Positions 1-7,763 of a stretch of DNA of 8,668 nucleotides are shown here, piece after piece; within the stretch, counting starts at the first letter, position 1, and each line of letters starts with the position of its first letter. The stretch lies in assembly GCA_036397475.1 (NCBI GenBank), contig DASWIV010000385.1, forward strand, positions 1-8,668. The letters run 5' to 3'. Origin of the DNA: DASWIV01 sp036397475. Lineage in GTDB: Bacteria; JAJVIF01; JAPKYR01. The position numbers and the translations under genes are program-made. The notes beneath the pieces were generated by a model that had not been told where the DNA came from, searched no databases, and worked only from the letters and a program-made list of their open reading frames with translations.

Positions 1-3000
1 TAAACATGCGTGATCGGATCGTCGAGCATAGTAACTTCCTGCGGTGCGGGAGCGGTCCTGTCAACCTCGAAATGAAGCTCGACATCCATAAAGATTATAT
101 CCGAATCGTCCGGGGAGAAATTCCCGAACATCGGATTATGCATTGTTATCTCAATTCTGTTGGCGTTAATAAAGTCAATGTTGATCAATCCATTTCCGCC
201 GGGACCAAATGTAATATCTCCCGGGTTAATTACCGGGAACTGGCCAGTACCATTGCTGTTCATTATCCAGAGTGAAGTAGACGGAATTGGAAGGGCGTAA
301 TCATCGAGATCGTTTCCGGGAATCTGGTTGACCAGTAAGTTCCAGAACAGATACGTACTTCGCGTGAATAAAATGAAATCTCCATCCGATGAATAATCCG
401 GAGCGTAGTCATAAGTTACCGGCAGCTGTGTCAGGAGCTGTAGTCCTGACCCGTCACCATTTACCCTGGCTATTCCGTATCCCGAACCCAATCCCCTGTC
501 AAGGAAATCGTCATCCGGTGCCGACGGGAACACTCTCGAAAAAGCGATCTGATCCGCTGTCGAATTGTAATCCGGGGACGATAACTGAAATTCCTCGACA
601 CCGAGTATGGCATCGTCACCAAATGATCCGAAGAACGGGATCGCCGCTGAATCGTTCTGTGTGGAAGGTATATCCACATTGTTCATTGGCACCGTTGTCT
701 GGGTCCCGGTTCCACGATCTATAATTACCAGATCGGGATCGTCGAAATAAACTATCGATTCGTCGTTCGGTCCCCACGACGGATGATCGGCGTTATTTAC
801 AATTGTCTGTCCGGCATCGAGGTCGAGATTGTCGACCACAATATCGCCATTCTGGTTGTACGCGATCTCCGTTCCCGAATTCGAAAAATCGGGATACGTC
901 CCGTCGTTCACAGTAGACTGAATATTATTGCTTTCATCAGTTATCCGTAATTCAAAATCGGTATTTTGATTTGGAGCCTGGGAATACGCCACAAGCGGCT
1001 CTCCTATTGACATCGGGATCGTCAACAGGTCGCCCAGGTTCCTGATGTTCAGGTAATCGGGATCTATCAGCGCTGGCGACAGGATAGGATTCTGGAAATT
1101 CGGATTGCCCCGTTCACGGTATGTAAACGTACTGACCGGATAATCATCCGCTGCCACATAGCCCGGACCTGTCGGGTCGTATCGCACATCCGACACCGGT
1201 TGCTCGATAAATTCATCGCCAAGATCGCCGTCGCCATTAAGATCCACCAGGCCGTCTCTCCATGCGATGATACTGCGTAATCTCTGCAGCCCGATTACCG
1301 GCATTAAATACTTGAATAATGCGCTTTCATCTGAAGCAGTGGTGAGATCGTCTTCTTCAAGCATATGGTTGATGTTGTACCGAACATCCGCGTCCGGCCA
1401 CGTTGCCGCTATGGGCCGGTGGTCCGGATCTGCTGCATGCTCAGTATCCATTGTATAAACTGTTACACGATCATTCAGCAGCTGAAAATCCTGATCGGTC
1501 AGACGCCATGCGGGTCCGCCCGGATCATAGAACTCGGTAAGCATTTCACGGGGATTTGAATAAACCTGCCACGTGCCATCAAACTGATCGGCACCATCAC
1601 CCATTTTCCCTGATCCATCGATAATGTTCAGATTTGGCGGGGCAATATCAAGCGTATTGCTGTTGTTGTTGCCGGTAAGTTCCGGATACTGGAATATTTC
1701 GCCGACAGTCCTGTCATCGTCGTTAACCCTACCATCCCTGGTAAAATCGGATTCCTGATCCAGGTACGCCCGCTTCTCGAGCATCTGATTGAGCATCCGC
1801 TCAGCTTTGTTTTCATACTGGTCGTAGACACCGGAATCCCAATTGGAAGCCAGCTTCGCCATTACTCCATCCGGTATTAACAGGCTGACCAGCATATCCC
1901 TCGCCATCAGGTATCCGCCAGCATTCGGATGGTCAGGATCGATTTGCGAATTAACGGCGGTTACCGGATTCGGGAAATACCCGCTATTCTGCGGCGAACC
2001 ATCGAATTGATCGCGATGAAGAATCGGCACGTTATCATCATCGTATTCGAGGTTTTCGGATGCGTAAACTATATTCAACAGGCTGTTGATCGGAAATCTC
2101 CCCGACTCATCCGACACGATCGTCTCATGCCATCCGGGTGTTACGTTCTCTTCTTCCGCGCCGAGCTGATACGCTGAAATTGATCCCGGAGCAGGTTTGT
2201 ATTCAAGATTACTGGATGCGAACAGATTCACGCCTACGCTCAAACCCGCCGACTGGCCGGTCGATCCGAAGAATTGATTTGCCCATGTGGAGTCGGTTAC
2301 CGCCTGCTGCAAAGGCAGGTAATAAGGGTACTGGTTTGTAGCATTCACATTGTTGTGGTCATACAGGCTATCGTACACCAGCAGATCGACATCGTTATTC
2401 CCATCTCTCAGGAAACCCGACGGTGTCGAGCCTTCATCGAAAGGAAGTCCAGCCGAGCCAATTCCCTCCCACTCGGCGCTTTTAGCGTTCCTGAAATAAC
2501 TCGCAGGACGCGGCATGTAAGTGTAGACGGGATCGAGCCTGTTTACATTTTCATAATAGAATGGGCTTGCAGGCGACGCCTGCCACATTCTGCCATTCAC
2601 AAGGTTGTCGTACGGATACTCTGATGCCGGGGATCCTTCCGGCTGATTTCCTCCCGACATGATCTGGAGCATGCTGTATTCGGTCGGGTCCACATAATAT
2701 GCAGGTGCATTTTTTAAATCGAAATCATTGGTTTCGCCCTCATAGCTGAACGGAAGCAGTATATGCGGGGAATCGCCTCCATCGTCGAAAAACTCGCCGA
2801 AATCGTCCATGCCGAACGGCACGTTCATAAGCTGGAAGCGGGTCGGCACCTTGTGTTCATCCGGATCCGCGCCGGCATCCGGGTTATCGGGACTGGGATA
2901 ATTTTCCAGTGAACGCTCAACAAGATAAATTGTGTCATTGTCCGGATGTCTCGCCCATGACTCAGCGAGGTAATCGACCTCATGCTTGCCCGAAGGTGAA

Positions 3001-3320
3001 TCGGGGTCGAGGCTTTTGAAAATTTCTGCAAAGTTGAAATTATTGCTGCCGTCTATGTAATCCCTCGAAAAATCAATCGATAATGAATCCTGGTCTTTCA
3101 ATATGGCGGCCAGGGCTTCGTGGAAGCCTTTCTCGGCTTCGTAGCCTGCGGTTTTCGAATATGCCTCATTAACAGGCAACAGGCTTTCTATCCTTACTGT
3201 GTCGAGAATGAGAAGCGTGACCGGAAGTATCATGCCGATGAACAGCAGTACCGCTATCAGCACGACTCCGCGCTCCTTTCGGTTTCCCGTTTTTATTCGG
3301 TTAAGCATATATCCATTCAT
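1..3320 (-). CDS. gspK: GspK-like minor pseudopilin fused to a C-terminal TolB/PD40-type beta-propeller (3' end at window edge)
   Basis: The frame is open for 1106 codons from ATG 3320 to base 3, with no internal stop; the next codon is TA-something, cut by the edge, so it is either the stop or Tyr. An in-frame TGA at 3330-3332 bounds the start; GAGTG lies 7 bases before ATG 3320, and ATG 3308 is an alternative. Residues 15-39 (KERG then VVLIAVLLFIGMILP) form a prepilin leader and helix. Mature position +5 is Ala, not Glu, as expected of GspK, which caps the type II secretion pseudopilus with GspI and GspJ. AYSKTAGYEAEKGFHEAL (53-70) resembles the GspK helix. The family hallmark DESGRFPINSLL is at 404-415, and a helical GLQRLRSIIAWRDG at 677-690. 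About 300 extra residues precede the hallmark compared with canonical GspK. A Ca-loop-like DLNGDGDLGDE is at 693-703. PD40-like repeats fill 771-1106. There is no Cys. The GspK call is good; the role of the propeller is inferred. Confidence 0.86.
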   Translation of the reverse strand, partial: MNGYMLNRIKTGNRKERGVVLIAVLLFIGMILPVTLLILDTVRIESLLPVNEAYSKTAGYEAEKGFHEALAAILKDQDSLSIDFSRDYIDGSNNFNFAEIFKSLDPDSPSGKHEVDYLAESWARHPDNDTIYLVERSLENYPSPDNPDAGADPDEHKVPTRFQLMNVPFGMDDFGEFFDDGGDSPHILLPFSYEGETNDFDLKNAPAYYVDPTEYSMLQIMSGGNQPEGSPASEYPYDNLVNGRMWQASPASPFYYENVNRLDPVYTYMPRPASYFRNAKSAEWEGIGSAGLPFDEGSTPSGFLRDGNNDVDLLVYDSLYDHNNVNATNQYPYYLPLQQAVTDSTWANQFFGSTGQSAGLSVGVNLFASSNLEYKPAPGSISAYQLGAEEENVTPGWHETIVSDESGRFPINSLLNIVYASENLEYDDDNVPILHRDQFDGSPQNSGYFPNPVTAVNSQIDPDHPNAGGYLMARDMLVSLLIPDGVMAKLASNWDSGVYDQYENKAERMLNQMLEKRAYLDQESDFTRDGRVNDDDRTVGEIFQYPELTGNNNSNTLDIAPPNLNIIDGSGKMGDGADQFDGTWQVYSNPREMLTEFYDPGGPAWRLTDQDFQLLNDRVTVYTMDTEHAADPDHRPIAATWPDADVRYNINHMLEEDDLTTASDESALFKYLMPVIGLQRLRSIIAWRDGLVDLNGDGDLGDEFIEQPVSDVRYDPTGPGYVAADDYPVSTFTYRERGNPNFQNPILSPALIDPDYLNIRNLGDLLTIPMSIGEPLVAYSQAPNQNTDFELRITDESNNIQSTVNDGTYPDFSNSGTEIAYNQNGDIVVDNLDLDAGQTIVNNADHPSWGPNDESIVYFDDPDLVIIDRGTGTQTTVPMNNVDIPSTQNDSAAIPFFGSFGDDAILGVEEFQLSSPDYNSTADQIAFSRVFPSAPDDDFLDRGLGSGYGIARVNGDGSGLQLLTQLPVTYDYAPDYSSDGDFILFTRSTYLFWNLLVNQIPGNDLDDYALPIPSTSLWIMNSNGTGQFPVINPGDITFGPGGNGLINIDFINANRIEITMHNPMFGNFSPDDSDIIFMDVELHFEVDRTAPAPQEVTMLDDPITHV
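3..1010 (-). other. Domain: TolB/PD40-like beta-propeller repeats in the C-terminal third of the GspK-like protein
   Basis: About 336 residues (771-1106) show the recurring pattern P-x-[FWY]-S-x-[DS]-G/x-x-I-x-[FY] typical of TolB/PD40 (WD40-like) propeller blades. The cores I see are YPDFSNSGTEIAY (809-821), HPSWGPNDESIVYF (846-859), SPDYNSTADQIAF (915-927), APDYSSDGDFILF (973-985) and NFSPDDSDIIF (1067-1077). Between cores are the usual reporting strands, such as IARVNGDGSGLQLLT and SLWIMNSNGTGQ. Five cores plus a likely degenerate first blade (IGEPLVAYSQ, about 772-781) would suit a six-bladed propeller, but blade number is a guess. In known proteins such propellers bind proteins, peptides or glycans; the ligand here cannot be read from sequence. 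Confidence 0.8.
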
Positions 3321-3373
3321 GACGTTCACTCATTAATAAAAACATGGTGGGTAAATCCTGAAAGCCCCTGCGA

Positions 3374-4996
3374 TTATCCGCCCAGAATATATTTGTGCGA
3401 TAGTCCCCAGTCCAGCCGGCTCGTTGCCTGATCCGACTTTTCCGCTAATGCAGGAGGCGAGACGAAGGTCTGTAAGGTCACAAAATCCGAAGGATCGAAA
3501 TTCGGGTTCATGTTTGGTTCGACAAAATCAAATAACTGCGTTCCGTTTACAACCGAGTTAGACGTTCTTACATTATCAGCACCCTGGTAAAGAGGCTGAA
3601 ACGCATTTACAGTATTCGACAGGTCTGGATTCGTATTCTCCCCAAGCCCGAAATCAATGAATCCCATACCATAGTCATAATCGTTCAAAGGATCCGCCGC
3701 CGCAAGATTGATCGACGACCGGTACACGTTCAGGGTCTCCGCGTTGGCGGTACGTACAGATACACTCACCGCGTTGACAAATTGCCATCCTTCGAACAGC
3801 AGAATTCCGCGCTGGAATTCATCGTCGCCATCGGGTCCACCGTTAATAAAGAATGAATTAGGCGGAACAGCGTCGTAATCCGCATCGTCCCAAGCGTCGG
3901 GCATCAGCGGGATCATCTGCTGAATTCCCGGCTCATTGTTGTACCAGACATAGATCTCGTCGCCCCAGATATTGAAATACCTGTAGTATCCATCGTCGGT
4001 ATCGATCGGGTCTCCGCCAATATTCGACTCGTTCGGATCATACCTGATCTCGATCATTGTGTTCGCGGAAATGTGCCAGTACCGGAATCGAACGTTCATT
4101 ACGTGGTCAGCAACCGGCTGCCTGAAAAATGGCTGGTCGATCTTCTCGATCTGGTCGCTTACATTCGCCAGCGGACCCGGAGCAATGTCGATAGAATCGC
4201 CAACATCCACTCCCGGTATCTTGGGATTCAGAGTTTCAAATGTCCTGTAAACCACAAAATCGACAGTGTCTTCAACCGTGTTTGCGACCGAATTGTTGAC
4301 GACCATATTAAAGTGTTTGTCTTTACCGGTGAAATCGGTATCGTAAAGTCCGTCGTGCAGGGGTTCAACCAGCTGGTGCTCATACGTAACCCGCGTGAGA
4401 AGAGCGTTTGGATTCGGGATAAGATCGCCATCAAGGTCGAGCGGAATCCCGAATGTACCTCTGAAATACTGGGTGTTAGGATAAAATGTGTCGCCGAATC
4501 CAAGCAGGCTGATCCGGTTCGGAGATAGCGCTCTTACATCGTACGGCAACCCGTCGTCCCTGAACAATTCATATTCATCGCCATCGCCTGATCCGCCGTC
4601 GATATCCAGGTCGATAACCTGGTCGCCAAGTGTCGGGTCGCGGCCATCTGTGCTCAGGCGGTAGATAGGCCACGCTTCTTCGTTCTCGAATTCATTGAAT
4701 GTATCGTCAGCCATCGGAAAACCGCCGGTCGCCCAGTCTCTGTATTCTTCCAGCCTTAAAGGCGCGATATCCGTGGTCTGGCGAATATCATTCGATAGAA
4801 AATTAATCGCAACCCTTGCGTTCTGCTGGGCTACTGTCCTCTCATCTCCAGTACGCAATGTCTGGAAAGTAGCCAGCACTATCCCAACGAATACCGAGAA
4901 AAATATTCCCGCTATCAGCAGTGCCACGAGCATTTCAACAAGCGTTAATCCGCGTTGGCTTCTGAACAATTTTTCCTTCATAATCATAATGTTCAT
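3374..4996 (-). CDS. GspJ/PilW-like pseudopilin, enlarged
   Basis: The product is 540 residues from ATG 4996; GTG 4999 directly before it is an alternative, and GAGTGG lies upstream at usable distance. The leader ends SQRG (13-16) and the mature protein begins LTLVEMLVALLIAG, with Glu at +5 (residue 21) and a helix to about residue 42: a class III prepilin processed by prepilin peptidase and held in the inner membrane until pseudopilus assembly. The next stretch, with QQNARVAINFLSNDIRQ, is the usual GspJ/PilW helix. VMNVRFRYW at 299-307 matches the GspJ strand in which the chain contacts its own aromatic core. GspJ normally has about 200 residues, so this one is more than doubled, with acidic loops such as DLDIDGGSGDGDE (129-141). 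It has no Cys. It starts 38 bases after the GspG-like gene and ends 53 bases before the GspK-like gene, the usual J-K order, supporting a tip-complex role. PilW of a type IV pilus is the alternative. Confidence 0.85.
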   Translation of the reverse strand: MNIMIMKEKLFRSQRGLTLVEMLVALLIAGIFFSVFVGIVLATFQTLRTGDERTVAQQNARVAINFLSNDIRQTTDIAPLRLEEYRDWATGGFPMADDTFNEFENEEAWPIYRLSTDGRDPTLGDQVIDLDIDGGSGDGDEYELFRDDGLPYDVRALSPNRISLLGFGDTFYPNTQYFRGTFGIPLDLDGDLIPNPNALLTRVTYEHQLVEPLHDGLYDTDFTGKDKHFNMVVNNSVANTVEDTVDFVVYRTFETLNPKIPGVDVGDSIDIAPGPLANVSDQIEKIDQPFFRQPVADHVMNVRFRYWHISANTMIEIRYDPNESNIGGDPIDTDDGYYRYFNIWGDEIYVWYNNEPGIQQMIPLMPDAWDDADYDAVPPNSFFINGGPDGDDEFQRGILLFEGWQFVNAVSVSVRTANAETLNVYRSSINLAAADPLNDYDYGMGFIDFGLGENTNPDLSNTVNAFQPLYQGADNVRTSNSVVNGTQLFDFVEPNMNPNFDPSDFVTLQTFVSPPALAEKSDQATSRLDWGLSHKYILGG

Positions 4997-5034
4997 CACT
5001 TCACGCCCACTCTAGTGCGATCATCAATTCTCAA

Positions 5035-6114
5035 TCAGCTGCCTTCTACCCTGAACTGATCTTCATACTTCGTTCCCTGTACGTCCATAGCGCCGACAAG
5101 CGCCATTTTTGTCGTCCATTCGTACGCTGTCGCGTTGTTCTCGAAATCCGTCAGGTCGGCGTACGCCCTTCCATTGCCAAGAGGCCTCGGGAAATGCGGA
5201 AGCACTTCGCTGTACTTGTTGGACTCAGCTGTTTCCGTACTGCCGTAAATTACAATCCAGTAATTTTTGCAGAATCTCATGAAATCAGCTGCGGTCGGGT
5301 CCGGCTGAACCGGATCGAGAGGAATATACGCGAACTGCCCTTCAGGAAAGCCGCTTGCCTGTAACGCGCCCTTGTTGACCTTCCAATCCTGGTCGGGATC
5401 GTATCTAAGAGGATTATTCTGGTCGCCGATGAATCTTACATCGTTTCCACCCGGAGGAGGGAAGTCATAACTTGGATAGACGATTGTCGTTGAATTTCCA
5501 TCCGCGCCATACCACATAGGCTCGCAAATTCTTACAGGAGCCGGGCTTCCCACAAAATAATCAGGGTCGGATGGATCGGGAGAAAATGTGAATTCAATTC
5601 CCCAGACATTGAACATCGGGACTGCCTGGTTTGTGACTTCACGGATATTGGTCCTGAACGGATTCTCAGGATAGATCTCAAGAGATCCATCTCCAACCAG
5701 CCTGTCAGGCACCTGGTAAGGTGGAGGCGGTGGTCCGTTCTGCGGGTCTATCGGGAAATAGAACCCGTCCAGAAAATCCAGGTTAGGATCTTCCGGCTTG
5801 ATCACTCCGCCACCGATCAGCGCTCTCATCGACAATAATGGAGCCATGTTGCTCATGTTCCCATCATCGATAAGAAATGGGTCCACGCCGTCCTGGTCGC
5901 AGGTCGGACTCGCGACTCCAGGATAAAGTCCATCATGTGAACTCGAGAATTGCTCCAGCGCAGTTGTGATGATATGCACTCCTTCTCTGATCTTAACTTC
6001 TTTGGCCTTGGTCTTCAGCCTGTTCATGTTCGGAATGGCGAGAGCCACCAGTATTCCGATTACGGTGATTACCACCAGTAGTTCTACCAGGGTAAATCCC
6101 TTCTGTCGTATCAT
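5035..6114 (-). CDS. GspG-like pseudopilin, enlarged (type II secretion / type IV pilin-like)
   Basis: The product is 359 residues from ATG 6114, chosen because GAGGTGG sits 6 bases upstream and gives the classic six-residue leader MIRQKG. The frame stays open to an ATG at 6228, but that would add 38 basic residues and has no ribosome binding site. The mature protein starts FTLVELLVVITVIGILVAL with Glu at +5 (residue 11), then NMNRLKTKAKEVKIREGVHIITTALEQF and DGLYPG, the helix and loop arrangement of GspG, the main pseudopilus subunit. Canonical GspG has about 140 residues; here about 220 extra follow, including CDQDGVDP (72-79), a five-proline run (128-132) and Cys at 72, 197 and 282. The late stretch AYIPLDP resembles the GspG C-terminal strand region. 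Being third rather than first in the cluster is unusual, so it may be a specialised G-type subunit rather than the bulk pilin of the system. Confidence 0.85.
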   Translation of the reverse strand: MIRQKGFTLVELLVVITVIGILVALAIPNMNRLKTKAKEVKIREGVHIITTALEQFSSSHDGLYPGVASPTCDQDGVDPFLIDDGNMSNMAPLLSMRALIGGGVIKPEDPNLDFLDGFYFPIDPQNGPPPPPYQVPDRLVGDGSLEIYPENPFRTNIREVTNQAVPMFNVWGIEFTFSPDPSDPDYFVGSPAPVRICEPMWYGADGNSTTIVYPSYDFPPPGGNDVRFIGDQNNPLRYDPDQDWKVNKGALQASGFPEGQFAYIPLDPVQPDPTAADFMRFCKNYWIVIYGSTETAESNKYSEVLPHFPRPLGNGRAYADLTDFENNATAYEWTTKMALVGAMDVQGTKYEDQFRVEGS

Positions 6115-6120
6115 TTTATT

Positions 6121-6127
6121 CCACCTC
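6121..6127 (-). promoter_or_regulatory. Strong ribosome binding site that fixes the start of the GspG-like gene
   Basis: The minus strand reads GAGGTGG then AATAAA then ATG, so a near-perfect Shine-Dalgarno sequence lies 6 bases before ATG 6114. No comparable site precedes the in-frame ATG at 6228. It is the clearest ribosome binding site in the window, which would fit the G-type subunit being the most heavily translated. Confidence 0.75.
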
Positions 6128-6248
6128 AGAAAAATGGTGTGACCGGGAAGCGGTGGGATGCCCGTCGCCGCAAGAGTTACTGCGCTACGGTGCGAACCCA
6201 TCGGACTATGTCTTTTCCTTGTTGTCATTTTTATTAAAGAATTTATAA
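6128..6248 (-). other. Longest gene-free stretch: possible structured leader of the GspG-like gene
   Basis: This is the largest intergenic gap in the cluster (134 bases between the I-type stop at 6249 and the G-type start at 6114, less the ribosome binding site). The first part is A/T-rich; the second part is G/C-rich and can fold: on the minus strand GACGGG (6161-6166) can pair with CCCGGTC (6141-6147), a six-pair stem with one bulge and a 13-base loop, ending 14 bases before the ribosome binding site. It could be an RNA-processing or translation-control element that lets the G-type gene be expressed above its neighbours. I recognise no known riboswitch and no convincing promoter boxes. Confidence 0.3.
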
Positions 6249-7697
6249 CTACGGGGTCACCAGATAGGTTAGCCCGTTATTATCATATGAACACTGATCG
6301 AAATCGTCCCCGCTGCCTGTATCGGTTATGGTTACCGACCTTAATGGATTATCAACCCCGCCGTTAGTATCCGGAAAAAACTGCCTTGGGGGAGGAAATA
6401 TTTTCCCGGAGCCGGTTATTAATGCATTATTATAAAATTCTCTTTCAAGCCGTACACGCCGTGCACCACCATAGGTCTCGACAGGCTGCTCTTCGTAAAC
6501 ACCGTCGCCATCGAAATCGACAAGCTCGATCTCACCTTCACCTGTCAGGTAGAACACGGTAACTATAATTCTCATTCCATAGATCGGAGGTGAATAATTC
6601 AAAGTAAACGCATCAGGCTGCCTGTCGTCATTGACGATTAAATCCGAATCCAAAACACCCAGATCGGAATTTGTTAACCCTGTGTTTAATGGCAGGTCTC
6701 GCTGAAGGCAGAGTATGGTTTTGAACACATCCGCACCTGAGTATCCCTGATTAGTTGTAGCGTCATAATTGAAGAAATAATCATCCATCCATGAATCTGT
6801 GTCCAATGGTGTACCCAGTGACGGTGTGGGATCAATAAATGTCGTCATTCTTACGAAATTCTTGTAAGTCTGTTCCCTGTGACGGAAATCGGCGACAGCA
6901 CTGTCATGCTCCCTGTCAAACAGGAGCGCGTAATCAATAATAGGTGAAACGGATTCTGTTACCCGAACCTTCCTGTACATCGGATCCATGTTCGCGACAT
7001 ACTTCCCTTCCACAACTGTGTCCCATAATCCATCACCAGGCATCCACGTATCCAGCGATGCCGCCGGCGACGAATCATATGGAGTAGGGAGATCCGTATA
7101 TTTGAACAGCCTGCCGTTAGTGGCTATCTCGATATCATCCATATCCACAGCGCCAAAGGCCGTATCAATACCAAGAATCCCCTCGATACCGTCCCCATCC
7201 AGATCGTCATCGCACAATCCGTTAAAATTAGGATCTAGTAACCTTCCGGTGTAATTATTGTAATAGTCCCTGTAAACCGGAACAGGGTAATTTTCAGTGT
7301 TCCAGTCGGTGGGATCGAATTCCAGTTCTATGCGGTCCGTGTCGGGATTATCCCGGTTGTCATACGCATTCACAACAACTTCCACCATGGCATTCCCCTG
7401 ACCGTCGAACCCGTAACCGGCAGGAAGCGGGCTCTCAGCGAACGGAAATCCGGGTGCCATGATCTCGTTATAGTAATAAAGCGCGGGATATTGCACGGTC
7501 TGACAAACTTCCATTCTTTCCTGCGCAAGCTGTATCGCCTGTGAATACAACGCCGCGTTCTGAATTACTCCCAGGCTCTTCACGTACAGGCTCGCGAGCG
7601 GAAGAACAACGAGCAGAAGTATCGTTATAGCGACCAGTACCTCTATTAAGGTAAAACCCTTAGCTTTCCGTATTTGTTTACTGTAAAACCTTGTCAT
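6249..7697 (-). CDS. GspI/PilV-like pseudopilin, enlarged
   Basis: The product is 482 residues from ATG 7697, preceded by GGGG at a spacing of about 7 and giving a 14-residue leader MTRFYSKQIRKAKG. In-frame GTG 7760 and ATG 7745 would lengthen the leader to 35 or 30 residues; GTG 7760 lies three bases after the previous stop, so coupled translation from there cannot be excluded. The mature protein begins FTLIEVLVAITILLLVVLPLA with Glu at +5 (residue 19), followed by AIQLAQERMEVCQ (54-66), the characteristic GspI/PilV helix with its A-x-x-x-x-E-R-M-E pattern. GspI is normally about 120 residues; the rest is an acidic beta-rich region with Ca-loop-like CDDDLDGDGIEG (162-173) and DFDGDGVYEE (394-403) and the strand YGMRIIVTVFY. 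It has four Cys. Its place directly after an H-type gene and upstream of J and K supports membership of the I-J-K tip complex; type IV pilus PilV is the alternative. Confidence 0.85.
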   Translation of the reverse strand: MTRFYSKQIRKAKGFTLIEVLVAITILLLVVLPLASLYVKSLGVIQNAALYSQAIQLAQERMEVCQTVQYPALYYYNEIMAPGFPFAESPLPAGYGFDGQGNAMVEVVVNAYDNRDNPDTDRIELEFDPTDWNTENYPVPVYRDYYNNYTGRLLDPNFNGLCDDDLDGDGIEGILGIDTAFGAVDMDDIEIATNGRLFKYTDLPTPYDSSPAASLDTWMPGDGLWDTVVEGKYVANMDPMYRKVRVTESVSPIIDYALLFDREHDSAVADFRHREQTYKNFVRMTTFIDPTPSLGTPLDTDSWMDDYFFNYDATTNQGYSGADVFKTILCLQRDLPLNTGLTNSDLGVLDSDLIVNDDRQPDAFTLNYSPPIYGMRIIVTVFYLTGEGEIELVDFDGDGVYEEQPVETYGGARRVRLEREFYNNALITGSGKIFPPPRQFFPDTNGGVDNPLRSVTITDTGSGDDFDQCSYDNNGLTYLVTP

Positions 7698-7763
7698 GTG
7701 TAAACCCCGATATGACTGTCTGACGGTTTTTGTTGAGTTTCCCATAAATCTATTGGGCACTTC

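Noticed and set aside
389..724. Plus-strand ORFs of 63 to 151 codons opposite the pseudopilin genes (for example 389-724, 2274-2624, 4073-4528, 6988-7254).
   Set aside because: They are antisense shadows of strongly supported minus-strand coding frames; their translations show no recognisable domain.
704..1260. A possible boundary between two separate genes (GspK and an independent propeller protein) within the first gene.
   Set aside because: Every codon between the GspK-like part and the propeller is sense and in the same frame, with no stop, plausible start plus ribosome binding site, or signal peptide at the junction.
1628..1831. Minus-strand ORFs in other frames inside the GspK-like and GspJ-like genes (470-679, 1628-1831, 2825-3031, 4228-4503).
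   Set aside because: Each lies inside a longer open frame with clear family motifs, and their translations look like frame-shifted versions of it.
3301..3333. A tiny minus-strand ORF starting at ATG 3333 and overlapping the start of the GspK-like gene (10 residues).
   Set aside because: It is too short, has no ribosome binding site of its own and shows no recognisable leader-peptide pattern.
6172..6212. A tRNA-like T-arm (GGGTTCGCACC on the minus strand).
   Set aside because: The loop has C where tRNA has the invariant A58, and no acceptor, D or anticodon arms with correct spacing can be built around it.
6115..6228. In-frame extension of the GspG-like gene to ATG 6228 (38 further residues, basic, beginning MTTRKRHSP).
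   Set aside because: No ribosome binding site precedes 6228, the composition is unlike the rest of the protein, and ATG 6114 has GAGGTGG at ideal spacing and yields a normal short prepilin leader.
6115..6248. A cyclic di-GMP or fluoride riboswitch ahead of a pilin-type gene.
   Set aside because: The conserved GEMM segments (GGGCAAACC, GACGCAAAGC) are absent, and the similarity to the fluoride aptamer is limited to GATGG-GTTC without the rest of the core.
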